Positions 33,393-45,490 of a DNA stretch of 64,000 bases are shown here, piece by piece (position 1 is the first letter of the stretch; every line of letters begins with the position of its first letter). The translations under genes and the position numbers were made by a program. The notes beneath the pieces were generated by a model. That model did not search any database and was not told the DNA's origin. It saw only the letters and a list, made by a program, of their open reading frames with translations. Source of the DNA: Lotus japonicus (Eukaryota > Streptophyta > Magnoliopsida > Fabales > Fabaceae). Location of the stretch: positions 45,843,176 through 45,907,175 of the forward strand of contig NC_080046.1 in the NCBI RefSeq assembly GCF_012489685.1. The letters are read 5' to 3'.

Positions 33393-35303
33393 ATGGCTGC
33401 CACCACCAGTGAAACTCAAAGAGATGGTTACAATGCAAAGCCTCCTATGTTCGACGGTCAAAGGTTCGAATATTGGAAAGATAGATTGGAAAGTTTCTTT
33501 CTGGGTTTCGATGCAGATCTCTGGGATATTATTGTGGATGGCTACGAGCGTCCAGTTGATGTAGATGGAAAGAAGATCCCAAGGTCAGAGATGACTGCAG
33601 ATCAAAAGAAGCTGTACTCACAACATCACAAAGCAAGAGCAATTCTTCTAAGTGCTATTTCTTATGAAGAGTACCAGAAGATTACAGATCGTGAGTTTGC
33701 AAAAGGCGTTTTTGAATCTCTGAAGATGTCTCATGAAGGAAACAAGAAAGTCAAAGAATCAAAGGCATTGTCTTTGATCCAAAAATATGAATCCTTCATC
33801 ATGGAGCCAAATGAGTCCATTGAAGAAATGTTCTCCAGATTTCAGTTGCTTGTAGCTGGCATACGACCTCTCAACAAGAGCTACACAACAAAAGATCATG
33901 TCATAAGGGTCATCAGGTGTCTTCCTGAAAGCTGGATGCCTTTAGTGACATCAATTGAGCTCACAAGAGATGTCGAGAATATGAGTTTAGAAGAACTCAT
34001 CAGCATTTTGAAATGCCATGAGCTGAAGTGTTCTGAGATGCAAGATCTGAGGAAAAAGTCTATAGCCTTGAAATCCAAATCTGAAAAGGCTAAGGCTGAG
34101 AAGTCAAAGGCTCTCCAAGCTGAAGCAGAAGAATTTGAAGAAGCATCAGAAGATTCTGATGAAGATGAGCTGACTCTGATCTCCAAGAGACTCAACCGCA
34201 TCTGGAAGCACAGGCAGAGCAAGTACAAAGGCTCTGGAAAGGCAAAAGGAAAGTCAGAATCCTCCGGCCAGAAGAAGTCCTCACTTAAGGAAGTCACATG
34301 CTTTGAGTGCAAAGAATCAGGGCACTACAAAAGTGATTGTCCAAAGTTGAAGAAGGAAAAGAAGCCAAAGAAGCACTTCAAGACGAAGAAGAGTCTGATG
34401 GTAACATTTGATGAATCAGGGTCAGAGGATGTTGACTCTGATGGTGAAGTCCAAGGACTCATGGCCATTGTCAAAGACAAAGGAACAGAGTCAAAGGAAG
34501 CTGTTGACTCTGACTCAGAATCAGAAGGAGATCCTAACTCAGACGATGAAAATGAGGTATTCGCTTCTTTCTCAACCTCTGAACTGAAACATGCTTTGTC
34601 TGACATCATGGATAATTATAACTCTTTATTATCTAAGCATAAGAAGTTGAAAAAGAACTTATCTGCTGTTTCTAAGACTCCTTCTGAACATGAGAAAATT
34701 ATTTCTGATTTGAAAAATGATAATCATGCTTTGATCAATTCTAACTTTGTGCTTAAGAACCAGATCGCTAAGTTAGAAGAAATAGTTGCTTGTGATGCCT
34801 CTGATTGTAGAAATGAATCTAAGTATGAAAAGTCTTTTCAAAGATTCCTGGCTAAAAGCGTAGATAGAAGCTTAATGGCTTCAATGATCTATGGCGTAAG
34901 CAGAAATGGAATGCATGGCATTGGCTATTCTAAACCAATTAGAAATGAGCCCTCTGTGTCTAAAGCTAAATCTTTGTATGAATGCTTTGTTCCCTCTGGT
35001 ACCATATTACCTGATCCTTTACCTGCTAAAGTTGCTAAGGCCCCTCTTAAAAAGGGATCCTTCTCCATGTCTAAATATCATGCAAAAATTCCTTTACATT
35101 ATCATGTTGAAAAACCCAAGGTGATCAGAACCTCTGGGGTAACTAACAAGAAAGGACCCAGAAAGTGGGTACCTAAGGTCAAGATTATCTATGTTGCAGA
35201 TATCCTTGATAGCTCCACTGAAACACCAATCATGGTATCTGGACAGTGGATGCTCGCGTCACATGACGGGAGAAAGGCGTATGTTCCAAGAGCTAAAACT
35301 TAA
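33393..35303 (+). CDS. gag: Sirevirus gag
   Basis: 637 residues from the ATG at 33393 (MAATTSE...). The frame is open 30 bases further upstream, but this ATG starts the conserved part. The N-terminal half (about 10-230) is a copia-type gag with a [16 protein letters not shown] motif and an Asn/Glu-rich middle. A CCHC zinc knuckle [14 protein letters not shown] sits at 303-316, followed by a Lys-rich and then an acidic Ser/Asp stretch. It forms the virus-like particle and binds genomic RNA. The ORF overlaps the next one by 113 bases in a different frame. Its last 30 or so codons may be a shadow of pol rather than native gag, so the true fusion point is unsettled. Confidence 0.9.
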   Translation: MAATTSETQRDGYNAKPPMFDGQRFEYWKDRLESFFLGFDADLWDIIVDGYERPVDVDGKKIPRSEMTADQKKLYSQHHKARAILLSAISYEEYQKITDREFAKGVFESLKMSHEGNKKVKESKALSLIQKYESFIMEPNESIEEMFSRFQLLVAGIRPLNKSYTTKDHVIRVIRCLPESWMPLVTSIELTRDVENMSLEELISILKCHELKCSEMQDLRKKSIALKSKSEKAKAEKSKALQAEAEEFEEASEDSDEDELTLISKRLNRIWKHRQSKYKGSGKAKGKSESSGQKKSSLKEVTCFECKESGHYKSDCPKLKKEKKPKKHFKTKKSLMVTFDESGSEDVDSDGEVQGLMAIVKDKGTESKEAVDSDSESEGDPNSDDENEVFASFSTSELKHALSDIMDNYNSLLSKHKKLKKNLSAVSKTPSEHEKIISDLKNDNHALINSNFVLKNQIAKLEEIVACDASDCRNESKYEKSFQRFLAKSVDRSLMASMIYGVSRNGMHGIGYSKPIRNEPSVSKAKSLYECFVPSGTILPDPLPAKVAKAPLKKGSFSMSKYHAKIPLHYHVEKPKVIRTSGVTNKKGPRKWVPKVKIIYVADILDSSTETPIMVSGQWMLASHDGRKAYVPRAKT

Positions 35304-38295
35304 GCCTGGAGGTGAAGTTGGCTTTGGAGGAAATGAAAAGGGTAAAATTGTTGGTACTGGTACTATTTGTGTAGATAGCAGTCCATGCATTGATAATGTG
35401 TTATTGGTAGACGGCTTAACTCATAACTTATTGTCTATAAGTCAATTAGCTGACAAGGGTTATGATGTTATCTTTAATCAAAAGTCCTGCCGGGCTGTAA
35501 GTCATATCGATGGCTCTGTTCTGTTTAACAGCAAGAGGAAGAACAACATTTACAAGATCAGATTATCTGAGTTGGAGGCTCAGAATGTGAAGTGCCTTAT
35601 GTCTGTTAATGAAGAGCAGTGGGTATGGCATAGACGGTTAGGGCATGCCAGTATGAGAAAGATTTCTCAGCTGAGCAAGCTAAACCTTGTCAGGGGCTTA
35701 CCCAATTTGAAGTTCGCTTCAGACGCTCTTTGTGAAGCATGTCAGAAAGGCAAATTCACTAAAGTCCCTTTCAAGGCAAAGAATGTTGTCTCAACCTCAA
35801 GGCCGTTGGAACTTCTGCATATCGACCTTTTTGGACCAGTGAAAACTGAGTCTATAGGTGGCAAGAGATATGGGATGGTTATCGTTGATGACTATAGCCG
35901 CTGGACATGGGTAAAGTTTCTAACCCGCAAGGATGAGTCTCATGCTGTGTTCTCTACCTTCATTGCCCAAGTGCAAAACGAGAAGGCTTGTAGGATTGTG
36001 CGTGTCAGAAGTGACCATGGTGGAGAGTTTGAGAATGAAAAGTTTGAGAGTCTGTTTGATTCCTATGGAATTGCACATGATTTCTCTTGTCCCAGAACTC
36101 CTCAACAAAATGGTGTTGTTGAGAGGAAGAACAGAACTCTTCAGGAGATGGCTAGAACAATGCTCCAAGAAACTGGCATGGCTAAGCACTTTTGGGCAGA
36201 GGCAGTAAATACAGCATGTTACATTCAGAACAGAATCTCTGTGAGACCAATTCTGAATAAGACTCCCTATGAATTGTGGAAGAACATAAAACCCAACATT
36301 TCTTACTTTCATCCTTTTGGTTGTGTTTGTTATGTTCTCAATACTAAGGATAGATTGCATAAATTTGATGCTAAGTCTTCTAAATGTATATTACTTGGTT
36401 ATTCTGAGAGATCTAAAGGCTTTAGGTTTTATAATACTGATGCTAAGACTATTGAAGAATCTATTCATGTTAGATTTGACGATAAGCTTGACTCTGACCA
36501 GTCAAAGCTAGTTGAGAAGTTTGCAGATTTAAGCATTAATGTTTCTGACAAAGGCAAAGCTCCAAAGGAAGCTGAACCAGAGGAAGTTGATCCAGAAGAA
36601 GAAGCTGGTCCCTCTGATTCACAAACTCTGAAGAAGAGCAGAATCACTGCAGCTCATCCTAAGGAATTGATTCTGGGCAACAAAGACGAACCAGTCAGAA
36701 CCAGATCAGCCTTCAGACCCTCTGAAGAGACCCTGCTTAGTATGAAAGGATTGGTGTCCTTAATTGAACCCAAGTCCATAGATGAAGCTCTTCAGGATAA
36801 GGATTGGATTCTGGCTATGGAAGAAGAATTGAATCAATTCTCCAAGAACGATGTTTGGAGCTTAGTGAAGAAGCCTGAGAGTGTCCATGTAATTGGAAAA
36901 AAATGGGTGTTCAGAAACAAGCTGAATGAGAAAGGAGATGTAGTCAGAAACAAGGCAAGGCTAGTTGCTGAAGGCTACAGTCAGCAGGAAGGAATAGACT
37001 ACACAGAAACATTTGCTCCAGTAGTAAGACTAGAAGCAATCAGACTGTTGATCTCCTTCTCAGTGAATCACAACATAGTTCTTCATCAGATGGATGTGAA
37101 GAGTGCCTTCCTAAATGGTTATATTTCAGAAGAAGTCTATGTTCATCAACCCCCAGGTTTTGAAGATGAGAAGAAGCCAGATCATGTGTTCAAACTGAAG
37201 AAATCACTCTATGGTCTGAAGCAAGCTCCCAGAGCATGGTATGAGAGACTCAGCTCATTCCTTCTGGAGAACGAGTTTGTAAGGGGTAAAGTAGATACAA
37301 CTCTCTTTTGCAAAACCTATAAAGATGATATCTTAATTGTGAAAATTTATGTTGATGATATTATATTTGGTTTTGCTAATCAATCTCTATGCAAAGAATT
37401 CTCTAAGATGATGCAGGATGAATTTGAGATGAGTATGATGGGAGAACTCAAGTACTTTCTGGGAATACAAGTTGATCAAACACCAGAAGGAACATATATC
37501 CATCAGAGCAAGTACACTAAAGAACTTCTGAAGAAATTCAATATGCTGGAATCCACAGTGGCCAAGACTCCAATGCATCCTACATGCATTCTGGAGAAAG
37601 AAGATGAAAGTGGTAAAGTATGTCAGAAGCTCTATCGTGGTATGATAGGTTCACTTCTATATTTAACCGCATCTAGGCCAGATATATTATTTAGTGTTCA
37701 CTTATGTGCTCGTTTCCAATCAGATCCAAGGGAAACCCACTTAACTGCTGTTAAGAGGATCCTAAGGTATCTGAAAGGTACCACTAACCTTGACTTGATG
37801 TAGAAGAAAACATCAGAGTATAAGCTTTCAGGTTATTGTGATGCTGATTATGCTGGAGATAGAACAGAGAGAAAAAGCACTTCTGGAAATTGTCAATTTC
37901 TTGGAAGCAATTTAGTCTCATGGGCAAGCAAGAGGCAATCAACAATTGCTCTATCAACTGCAGAGGCAGAATATATCTCAGCAGCAATATGCAGCACCCA
38001 GATGCTCTGGATGAAACATCAGCTGGAGGACTATCAGATCCTTGAGAGCAATATCCCAATCTATTGTGATAACACTGCTGCAATATCATTGAGTAAGAAT
38101 CCTATCTTACACTCAAGGGCAAAGCACATTGAGGTAAAGTATCACTTTATTAGAGATTATGTACAAAAGGGCGTACTTCTTCTGAAGTTTGTTGATACTG
38201 ACCATCAATGGGTAGATATCTTTACAAAGCCCTTAGCAGAGGATAAATTTAATTTTATTCTGAAAAATCTGAATATGGACTTTTGTCCAGAGTAA
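35191..38295 (+). pseudogene. pol: Sirevirus pol with one in-frame TAG
   Basis: Lies +1 relative to gag. In order: aspartic protease (DSG at residues 18-20), gag-pre-integrase/HHCC zinc region (about 145-195), integrase core with D212, D275 and E311 (35-residue DDE spacing), reverse transcriptase (about 560-800, YVDD at 720-723), and RNase H. The frame is cut by TAG at 37801-37803, just before the RNase H domain, and then stays open to 38295, including the STAEAEYISAA motif. All catalytic residues I can check are present, so the single stop is the main lesion. The gag-pol frame offset may be native or acquired; it cannot be told here. Confidence 0.92.
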
Positions 38296-38740
38296 AGATG
38301 GATCAGAACCTCTGACTATGATACTTCTTGATCAGAAGATGTCTAGTCCAGAAGGTAACTCCATCAGAGTGTATGTACCCATTGGTGCTGACTCTGAAGC
38401 TGAGACAGTAACACGTGTGTCAGTATCTCTGATGCATAGTTCCTTGTGCCCCTGTGACAGTCTGTCATGATAAGTGTAGATGTGCTTCTCTCCTGCGTGT
38501 GATATGTGTATTTACTGTTACTATCATGTCTTTAATTTTCAACCGTTGATCTTAAAATGCTTTTTGAATCAACAACGGTTATTTGACAAAACCCACTATA
38601 CACACACGATCTCCTACATTTTTGGTTTTTACTCTCTCTCTCTTCTGTAATTTTCAAAACCGCTTACCCACGATCTCTCTCTCGCTCTCTATTCATCTTC
38701 AACCTTCATCTTCTACCCAAAACCTTCATCCGCTCCAACA
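38296..38740 (+). other. Spacer between pol and the envelope-like ORF
   Basis: No ORF. The last 120 bases are CT-rich (TCTCTCTCTC), like a leader sequence, which could fit an internal promoter or a splice acceptor for ORF3. No clear TATA box is seen. Confidence 0.5.
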
Positions 38741-41678
38741 ATGGTGAGACAAACCAGAAATGAAGCCGCTGAAGCAACAAGTTTCCCTCACATGGTAGTG
38801 GGTCAAGCTACAGGCCAAATGGGTCCTGAAGCTCCTAGTCAAGGTCAGCAAGTCATTTCGATTGCAGAACGGGGTTGTGTCGTTCATTGTGTGTATGCTC
38901 CTGAAGAACTTCAAGTATTGGCAGAATGGAGATTCGACCTCGACAATCTTGCTGTAAATGGGTATGATCTTCGTCCTGAAGTCAGTGTTCAAGGCTGGGA
39001 AAATTACTTCAACAGACTTCGAGGACCTGTGTATGACAAATTGATCAAGGAATTCTGGAAACACACTGACTGCGATGACACTCAGGTGGTATCATACATT
39101 CTTGGAAGGAGGATCATAATTACAGAGAAGTCATTTGTGAACCTACTGGTTTCAGAGACTGCACATGGGTATCGATTTCAACTCACTGAATCGAAGCTGA
39201 AACCCAACACGAAGGATGAGACCTACAGGGCCCTGTACACCACATACAAACCGGGCAAAACTGATTACAAGGTGGTGGATCTTCATCCCAAGCTCAGAAT
39301 CTGGCACAAGATTCTGCTGCACTGTATCAACCAGAGGCCAAAGGGCAGTTCCCCAGATTACATCAATTTCAGCCAGAAGGCGATGCTGTTCTTCATCCAA
39401 GCCAAGCAGAAGATCTGCCTTCCCTACTTCCTGTTCTCTTACTTAAAGGAGTGTATCAAGAAGTCCAGAACTACTGCCTCCATCAAGTCAGCAATCAAGT
39501 ATATCCCTTTTGGGAGGTTGCTATCAGATCTCTTCATTGAGAGCAACCTGGTGCAAGATCTGGTCAATGCTGGATGTGTAGAGGAGAGAGCAACCTGGTG
39601 CAAGATCTGGTCAATGCTGGATGTGTAGAGGATCTGACCACCATTGTCAGTGATGTCTTCACTGCAAATTCTCTGAAGAAGATGGGGTTAGTCCAGAAGA
39701 AAATTGCCCCAGTCCATGAAGATACATCTTCTGAAATCAGAAAGAGAAGGGTGCCTCTGAATGACTACCCTCTGTGGACACAGGCTGACAACCCTGAAGC
39801 TATTAGGTGCTATGTTGAAGACCTAAGGGCTCAAGGCTTTGAAATTGATCTCGATGAATTCTTCAGAAGATTGCCGCCAGCTCAAGAGTTTCCCTCTCCT
39901 ACCAAGAGGAAAGTTCAGAGGAAGATGGTCTTAGCAGAATCCTCTGAGGAATCTGATGGCTCTCAGAAGAAGAAGAAGAAGAAGAAGAAGAAGGCTGACC
40001 AGCCAAAGAGGAAACATGATGAAACCATCATGCCTGATGCTGGTGGTGATGGTAATGTTAGTCCTAATAAAGATGGTCCCTCTCCTCCCAAGAAGAAGAA
40101 GAAACAAGTCAGACTTGTGGTGAAGCCTACAAGTGTGGAACCTGCTGCTCAAGTGATCAGAAGAATTGAGACTCCTGTCAGAGTGACTCGGTCTTCAGCT
40201 CGATCATCAAGTAAGTCTGCTATTGCTTCTGATGATGATTTAGATACATTTGATGCACTCCCCATCTCTGCTATGCTGAAACATACCTCCAACCCACTCA
40301 CTCCTATCCCAGAGTCCCAACCAGCCACACAAACCACTTCACCACCCAATTCACCAAGGTCTTCATTTTTCCAACCTTCTCCAAATGAAGCACCTCTCTG
40401 GAATATGCTTCAGAACCAACCTACTGGACCCTCTGATCCAACCTCACCTATTACCATCCAATACAACCCATTAACTTCTGAACCCATCATCCCTGATCAA
40501 CCAGAACTTAACCAACCAGAACCTGAATCCAGAACTTCTGATCACTCTGTCCCCAGAGCTTCAGAACGTCTGGCTGCCAGAACCACTGATACAGATTCAT
40601 CAAGTGTCTTTACTCCTGTCTCCTTCCCAATCAATGTCGCTGACTCCTCCACTTCCAACAACTCTGAATCCATTAGAAAATTCATGGAGGTTAGAAAAGA
40701 AAAGGTGTCTACCCTAGAAGAGTATTACCTCACCTGTCCAAGCCCTAGGAGATATCCTGGACCTAGACCCGAACGTCTAGTTGACCCAGATGAACCTATC
40801 TTGGCCAATCCCTTACATGAGGCAGACCCTTTGGCTCAACAGGCTCAACCTGACCCTGTGCAACAAGAGCCAGTTCAACCAGAACCAGCACAATCTGTGT
40901 CTAACCACTCCTCAGTTAAGTCACCACATCCTCTGGTTGAAACCTCTGAACCTCACCTTGGAACCTCTGAACCAAATGCTCAAATGTTTAACATTGGTTC
41001 TCCTCAAGGTGTCTCTGAGGCAAACAGCAGCAATCATCCAACCTCTCCTGAACCCAACCTATCCATCATTCCCTACACTCACCTAAGACCAACCTCCCTG
41101 TCTAAGTGCATCAGTGTGTTTAATTATGAAGCTTTACTGATGATTCGCAACGTCAAAGGACACACTGATCTGAGTGAGAGTCCTGACTCTGTTGCTGAGG
41201 AATGGGATAATCTGAGTACTTGGTTAGTTGCTCAGGTTCCTGCTATGATGAGTCTTCTCATTGCTGAAAGGGATCAAAGGATCCAGGCTGCAAAGCAAAG
41301 GTTTGCAAGAAGAGTGGCTCTTCATGAACAAGAACAGAGACATAAGCTTCTTGCAGCTATTGAAGAGGCCAAAAGAAAGAAAGAACAGGCAGAAGAAGCT
41401 GCACGTCAAGCAGCAGCTCAAGCTGAAAAAGCCAGATTAGAGGCAGAGAGACTTGAAGCTGAAGCTGAAGCCCGTAGACTGGCACCAGTAGTTTTTACTC
41501 CGACTGCTTCTGCTTCCACTCCTGCTCATCAAGCTGCTCAGAATGTTCCTTCCAGCTCCACACCGTAAGCTCGTCCAGACTCGACCTCATGGAACAACGT
41601 CTTGATACTCATGAGTCTATGCTACAGGACATGAAGCAAATGATGATGGAACTTCTGCGTCGATCTGATAAACCTTAG
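38741..41678 (+). pseudogene. Sirevirus envelope-like ORF3, broken by a 47-bp tandem duplication
   Basis: The N-terminal part (38741-39585) resembles the same 'putative plant transposon protein' domain as 1-981. A 47-bp direct duplication (39539-39585 and 39586-39632) shifts the frame; the rest is open in another frame to TAA at 41566-41568. Downstream of the duplication come a Lys run (about 39968-39995), a long Pro/Ser/Thr/Gln-rich region, and an Ala/Glu/Arg-rich coiled coil (about 41260-41490). After the TAA, a third frame continues with coiled-coil-like DLMEQRLDTHESMLQDMK to a stop at 41676-41678. That suggests a second indel near 41566. Function unknown; the envelope label is by position. 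Confidence 0.85.
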
Positions 41679-41882
41679 TTTTAGGATCTCTTCGCTTTTC
41701 TTTTTCTTTAACTTTGTTTTATTTTGTTAACTTCTGTTTCTTTTTCTTTAGTTATTCTACTTTGTTCATTTGTGATTATCTATGCATATCTATATATATT
41801 CTTTTTTGTCACATATGTTTGCAAAAATCTTTTTATTCATAATCTCTTTATGTTTACATCATACATTTTTTTTTCCTATAGT

Positions 41883-42275
41883 CTAGAATGGAGGATCCTT
41901 CCTCATTCTCCTGCACTCCTGGCGCTGCTCTGACCTCTCCCTCTCCAAACGATCCAGTGAATACTGGATGTTGTTGAGATTGACGATCTGCTCATCCCTC
42001 TCCAGAATTTCTTCTGAAGTCTTGAGCTTCTTTTCTATGATTTCTTTCTCTTCCAGCAGCTTCAGTTCAAGCTGGCTGAGTTCCTGTACTTCCTCCACGA
42101 AGGCAAGGAATTCCTCTAAGTCATTCTTCAACTCTGGACGCAGGTCCTCTTCTAGTAGTGACCTCGTCAGCTCCGATATGGTTTTCGTACCCTCTGGATG
42201 CCTAATATTAAGGAACAAGTCCTCCTCAAAGGCCTTCCTTCTGAGCTCTTCAAGTGCTTCCCTGCATGATGCCAT
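41883..42275 (-). CDS. Antisense coiled-coil ORF in the Sirevirus 3' region
   Basis: 130 residues on the minus strand, start MASCREALEELRRKAF, ending in a Lys/Arg-rich MRKDPPF. It is almost wholly alpha-helical and heptad-like, Leu/Glu/Lys-rich. It lies between the envelope-like ORF and the polypurine tract, opposite to the element's genes. A TATATAAAG box is 50-60 bases upstream on the same strand (42323-42334). The ATG is in AAAAATGGC context. Extra antisense ORFs in this position are known from some plant LTR elements (established in general; this one not identified). The plus-strand open frame over the same bases is Ser-rich and is taken as a shadow. No function is assigned. Confidence 0.65.
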   Translation of the reverse strand: MASCREALEELRRKAFEEDLFLNIRHPEGTKTISELTRSLLEEDLRPELKNDLEEFLAFVEEVQELSQLELKLLEEKEIIEKKLKTSEEILERDEQIVNLNNIQYSLDRLERERSEQRQECRRMRKDPPF

Positions 42276-42322
42276 TTTTTTTCAAATTGATCGAGTTGTG
42301 AAGCTTACTCTCTTTCTCCATC

Positions 42323-42334
42323 GCTTTATATAGG
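42323..42334 (-). promoter_or_regulatory. TATA box for the antisense ORF
   Basis: CCTATATAAAGC on the minus strand, 48-60 bases before the antisense ATG (42275), a good match to a plant core promoter. Confidence 0.65.
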
Positions 42335-43072
42335 CTTCACTTTCTCTCTGAAAGTTAATGCTTCTTCAGTTTCTCGAGGTTAAGTTCTTGGTAACTGACC
42401 CCTTTCTTTACTCCCTTGGCCGGTGGTAAACGTTCTCCTTTTGCATTAACTCTTCTCTTTAATTCACCTCACTCTGACTCATGCATCGTTTTATTTTTTT
42501 TTGAAACTTAGACCTTCTCTAAGGGGGAGTACCTTGTACTTCAAGCTAAGTTTTTCACACCCCAAGCTTTTTGCTTATGACAAAAAGGGGGAGTACAACC
42601 CAGTTTTTGATGTGTAAGATGTATTAGTGTGACTTATTTTTCTTTTGGAGAATTTAAGAGTTCCACTTTTATGACCATAGATGTGTCACTGGGCAAATAC
42701 AAGGAATACATTTCACTTCTTCTGAAGTGATTTTAGTTTGACTCTGACCCAAGGCTCTGATACCTTGTCCGTTGACTCTGAATACTTATGCGCTCTGATT
42801 ATTCTTATTTGTCTATGTCATAAGTTTTTCACTCTGAACTCTTATATTATTTAGCTCAGAATCTAGACTTTTCTAACGTTTTCATCAAGTATTAGATTCA
42901 GGGGGAGCTAAGCTCAAAATCAAGCCGTGACTTGAATTCAGAATGAGCAAGACAAACTATTCACATCAGGATAAGTCTTACTCTATATCCCTAAACTCTG
43001 AGTGAATTCAGTTTAATGTTTAAGAATTGTTCATCAAAAATCTTAGTTTTGTCATCATCAAAAGGGGGAGAT
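42335..43072 (+). other. Sirevirus 3' untranslated region and polypurine tract
   Basis: Non-coding. Purine tracts are at 42521-42530, 42582-42593, 42899-42907 and the PPT 43060-43072 (AAAAGGGGGAGAT). TCTGA/TCAGA motifs are frequent throughout. Confidence 0.8.
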
Positions 43073-44283
43073 TGTAAGATCAAGTTTTGATCTAGTAGTA
43101 CAACTCTATGTTTTGATGATTACAAGTTAACCTTTTGATATGAACAATTATGGTACTCTAACGTGTTTTTCTGAGTGTGCTATTTACAGGCTCTGACCTA
43201 AATTCAATCCCACACAAATCAGAAGCACTGTGCATAAAGAGTGACCCAAGCAACGCTTTCGCATTCACCATGTTCAATATGAACAGTGGAAAAGCTTCAG
43301 AAGTTCTGAAGCTACACAAACTCTGATGTGGACTCAGTCACTAGAAGCTCTGAAGATCCAGAAGTTCTGATAACCAAGAAACACTGAAGGTTCAGATGTT
43401 CTGATGGTGTAGAAGACTCTGAAGATCCAGAAGCTGAGTAGTGGAAACTCTGATGTCCAGAAGCAAGAAACTCTGAAGACCATGTACTTCCCTCTAAGTT
43501 CAGAATCAGAAGATACAACGGTCAGAGGATCTGTGCTTTCCCTCTGACTCTGATCAACCGGCTTCACAAGTTCCAACATGAAGCATTCCCCTGATCAGAA
43601 GTCTCCTAGGTTTAAAGGTCAAGTCACTATCCAAGTTCAAAAGCAACTGTACCATCCTGACGACCTACCTAACGTTCTCAGCCACAGCAGAAGCTGGAAT
43701 TTCCAGAACTGCCCTCCAACGGTAGCATTTCCATGCAGCGTTCAAACCCTAATCCTTGGAGTATAAATTGAGGCTGAAGTCTGAAAGATGCGGTTGGAAT
43801 AATTTACACAAGCACAAGCTATATTCAAAAACCTTCAAGCATTCTTTCATCTGAAATTCATTGTGTTTACTATTAGCTTTTTAGAAGCAAATCACTTGTT
43901 GTAAACATTCTTTGATAAATAGTTTGTTTAGTTCCTTTAGGAGATCAAGGTTGATCGGATCCTAGAGAAGACTAAGAGAGTGAATCTTAGTGTGAGCTTA
44001 GTTAGTGTAATTGTTAGTCACTTGTAGGTTTCAAGTGCAGTTGTAACTCTTACCTGATTAGTGGATTGCCTACATTCTAAGAAGGAAGAAATCACCTTAA
44101 CGGGTGGACTGGAGTAGCTTGAGTGATTTATCAAGTGAACCAGGATAAAAATCCTTGTGTGCTTTTCTATCTCTTATTATTAGCACTTAAGTTCTCGAAA
44201 GATTTGTCAAAATCTTGAAGGTGGAAGTTTTATCTTGAAAACGTTATTCAAACCCCCCCTTTCTACCGTTTTTCATACCTTCA
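43073..44283 (+). mobile_element. Sirevirus 3' LTR
   Basis: 1,211 bp, same ends as the 5' LTR. It differs by about ten substitutions and an extra TTG near 43900. TATAAAT at 43762-43768. Confidence 0.95.
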
Positions 44284-44414
44284 CTATCTCCTTCATAAAT
44301 TTATTCCATTTGATGAACACTTGTTCAGTTTTCCTTCACGTTACATCGAAATTAATCGTGACTAGGAATTCTATCGGTTTATTCTAAGCTTAAAAGCTTG
44401 GGTCTCACAGGCAA

Positions 44415-45490
44415 CTTTCAAACTGGTCCACCGATGCACCAGCCTTACAAGACGTTAGATATAAGAATATTAGAATATTCCTTAATTGAGTGGCTAGGAT
44501 TAGATGAAGGATAAAACGATAAAAATGTAATTGACAACCCCTAAGTCAGTCCCCATCTTCTTCTCTCTTAGTCTCTGGTTTTGAAAAAGTGTAGATCTGT
44601 TTCTCTTTGACCGTGTCTTCTCCAGTGCCCAAACTGTGTTTGAGATTTAGAACGAAGCTAAATTTTAAAGCTCAACCACTCTTCTTCCCAAGATGATCAA
44701 CAATTAATCTAAAAACAAATATTTTTTTTTAAATTGAAGGCATGAAAGCTAGAGAAATTATCAAAAGCAACTTGAGTTCTTGGTACCAAAAAAAAATGGT
44801 TTCGATGGAAACACAATCTGGTGAATAAAAACAAAACTTATGGCAAAAGCTCGTCATGAAGTAAGGAAGACAGGTTCAGGGGAGTTATGCACAATGAATT
44901 CTGCAAATTTGCAAAACACCAACTTGCATCAATCACAGTAATAAAAATAAATCATTCTTCGGTACCAAAATGGCCGTGTTTCAATTGATTATGGTGAGCC
45001 TTTGCTTCATCAACTTCACCCCCAACCCATTAACCTCCCAAACAATATGTTTGTGACAAAGATCCAGATTTGACTCCCAAACTCGCCGATTTGACTCGCG
45101 AGTTGTTGGGTTGCGACTCGGAGGAAACGCTGGTGGTGAACCTGATGCTGTGAACACCAGCAAAGATCTAGATTTCCACATGCATCTCCGATCCATCTTA
45201 GATCTAGATCCACTGTTTTTGTAACAGATCTTGATCTTGGTTCAGAAACAGAACTAGAAACTGAAGGATTTGAAGATGACAGCGGCGGAGTCGACGGTGG
45301 CAGAGGAGGAGGAGGTTGGTGGGGTTTCGCCGGAAAATAGAGGAGAAGATGGTGGTGGCGGCCTCCTCCATTGTTGCGGCCAGAAGAAGAAGAAACGTGA
45401 GGAAGATTGAGAGAGATGCGTGAGCGTGACTGAGGGTTTCTTTTTAGGATTTAATTTTTTTATCTTTTGTAAATTACCAATATAACCATG
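44415..45490. other. MULE interior, gene-like but unidentified
   Basis: AT-rich left half. The right half (45000-45410) is GC-richer, with a possible small ORF 45276-45410 (+, 44 aa, start MTAAESTVAEEEE, ending in KKKKREED). A minus-strand open frame runs through 45196-44981. Neither is recognised. The content suggests captured host exon/UTR sequence. Confidence 0.35.

Larger units (their letters stand above)
32115..44283 (+). mobile_element. Sirevirus (Ty1/copia) retrotransposon, 12.2 kb, near-complete
   Basis: Two LTRs (32115-33322 and 43073-44283) are flanked by the 5-bp duplication CTATC at 32110-32114 and 44284-44288. Order is LTR, initiator-Met PBS, gag, pol, envelope-like ORF, antisense ORF, polypurine tract, LTR. 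The LTRs differ by about ten substitutions and one 3-bp indel over 1.2 kb (about 99% identical), so the insertion is young. The copy is not autonomous: pol has a TAG stop and ORF3 carries a frame-breaking duplication. Integration is inside solo LTR 2. Confidence 0.95.
28282..44409 (-). mobile_element. Solo LTR 2, about 4 kb, minus orientation, interrupted by the Sirevirus
   Basis: Ends TGTAACACCCC (28282) and GGGTCTCACA (44409), with the 5-bp duplication GGCAA at 28277-28281 and 44410-44414. Net length without the Sirevirus is about 3,954 bp. A canonical CTATAAATAG on the minus strand at 31599-31608 argues for minus orientation, i.e. starting TGTGAGACCC and ending GGGGTGTTACA. No primer-binding site, gag or pol and no second copy of the ends were seen inside. 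A solo LTR of a long-LTR Ty3/gypsy family is therefore the best reading; a degenerate non-autonomous element is the alternative. Confidence 0.75.

Noticed and set aside
34325..34609. Minus-strand Ser/Glu-rich frame in gag
   Set aside because: Mirror of the acidic Ser/Asp/Glu stretch of gag.
41968..42333. Plus-strand 121-aa Ser-rich frame
   Set aside because: Ser runs reflect antisense of the Glu/Leu-rich helix; the minus frame has the better composition, start context and TATA box.
28282..44409. Complete LTR element rather than solo LTR 2
   Set aside because: No second copy of the TGTAACACCCC or GGTCTCACA ends, no PBS/PPT and no gag/pol inside the net 4 kb.
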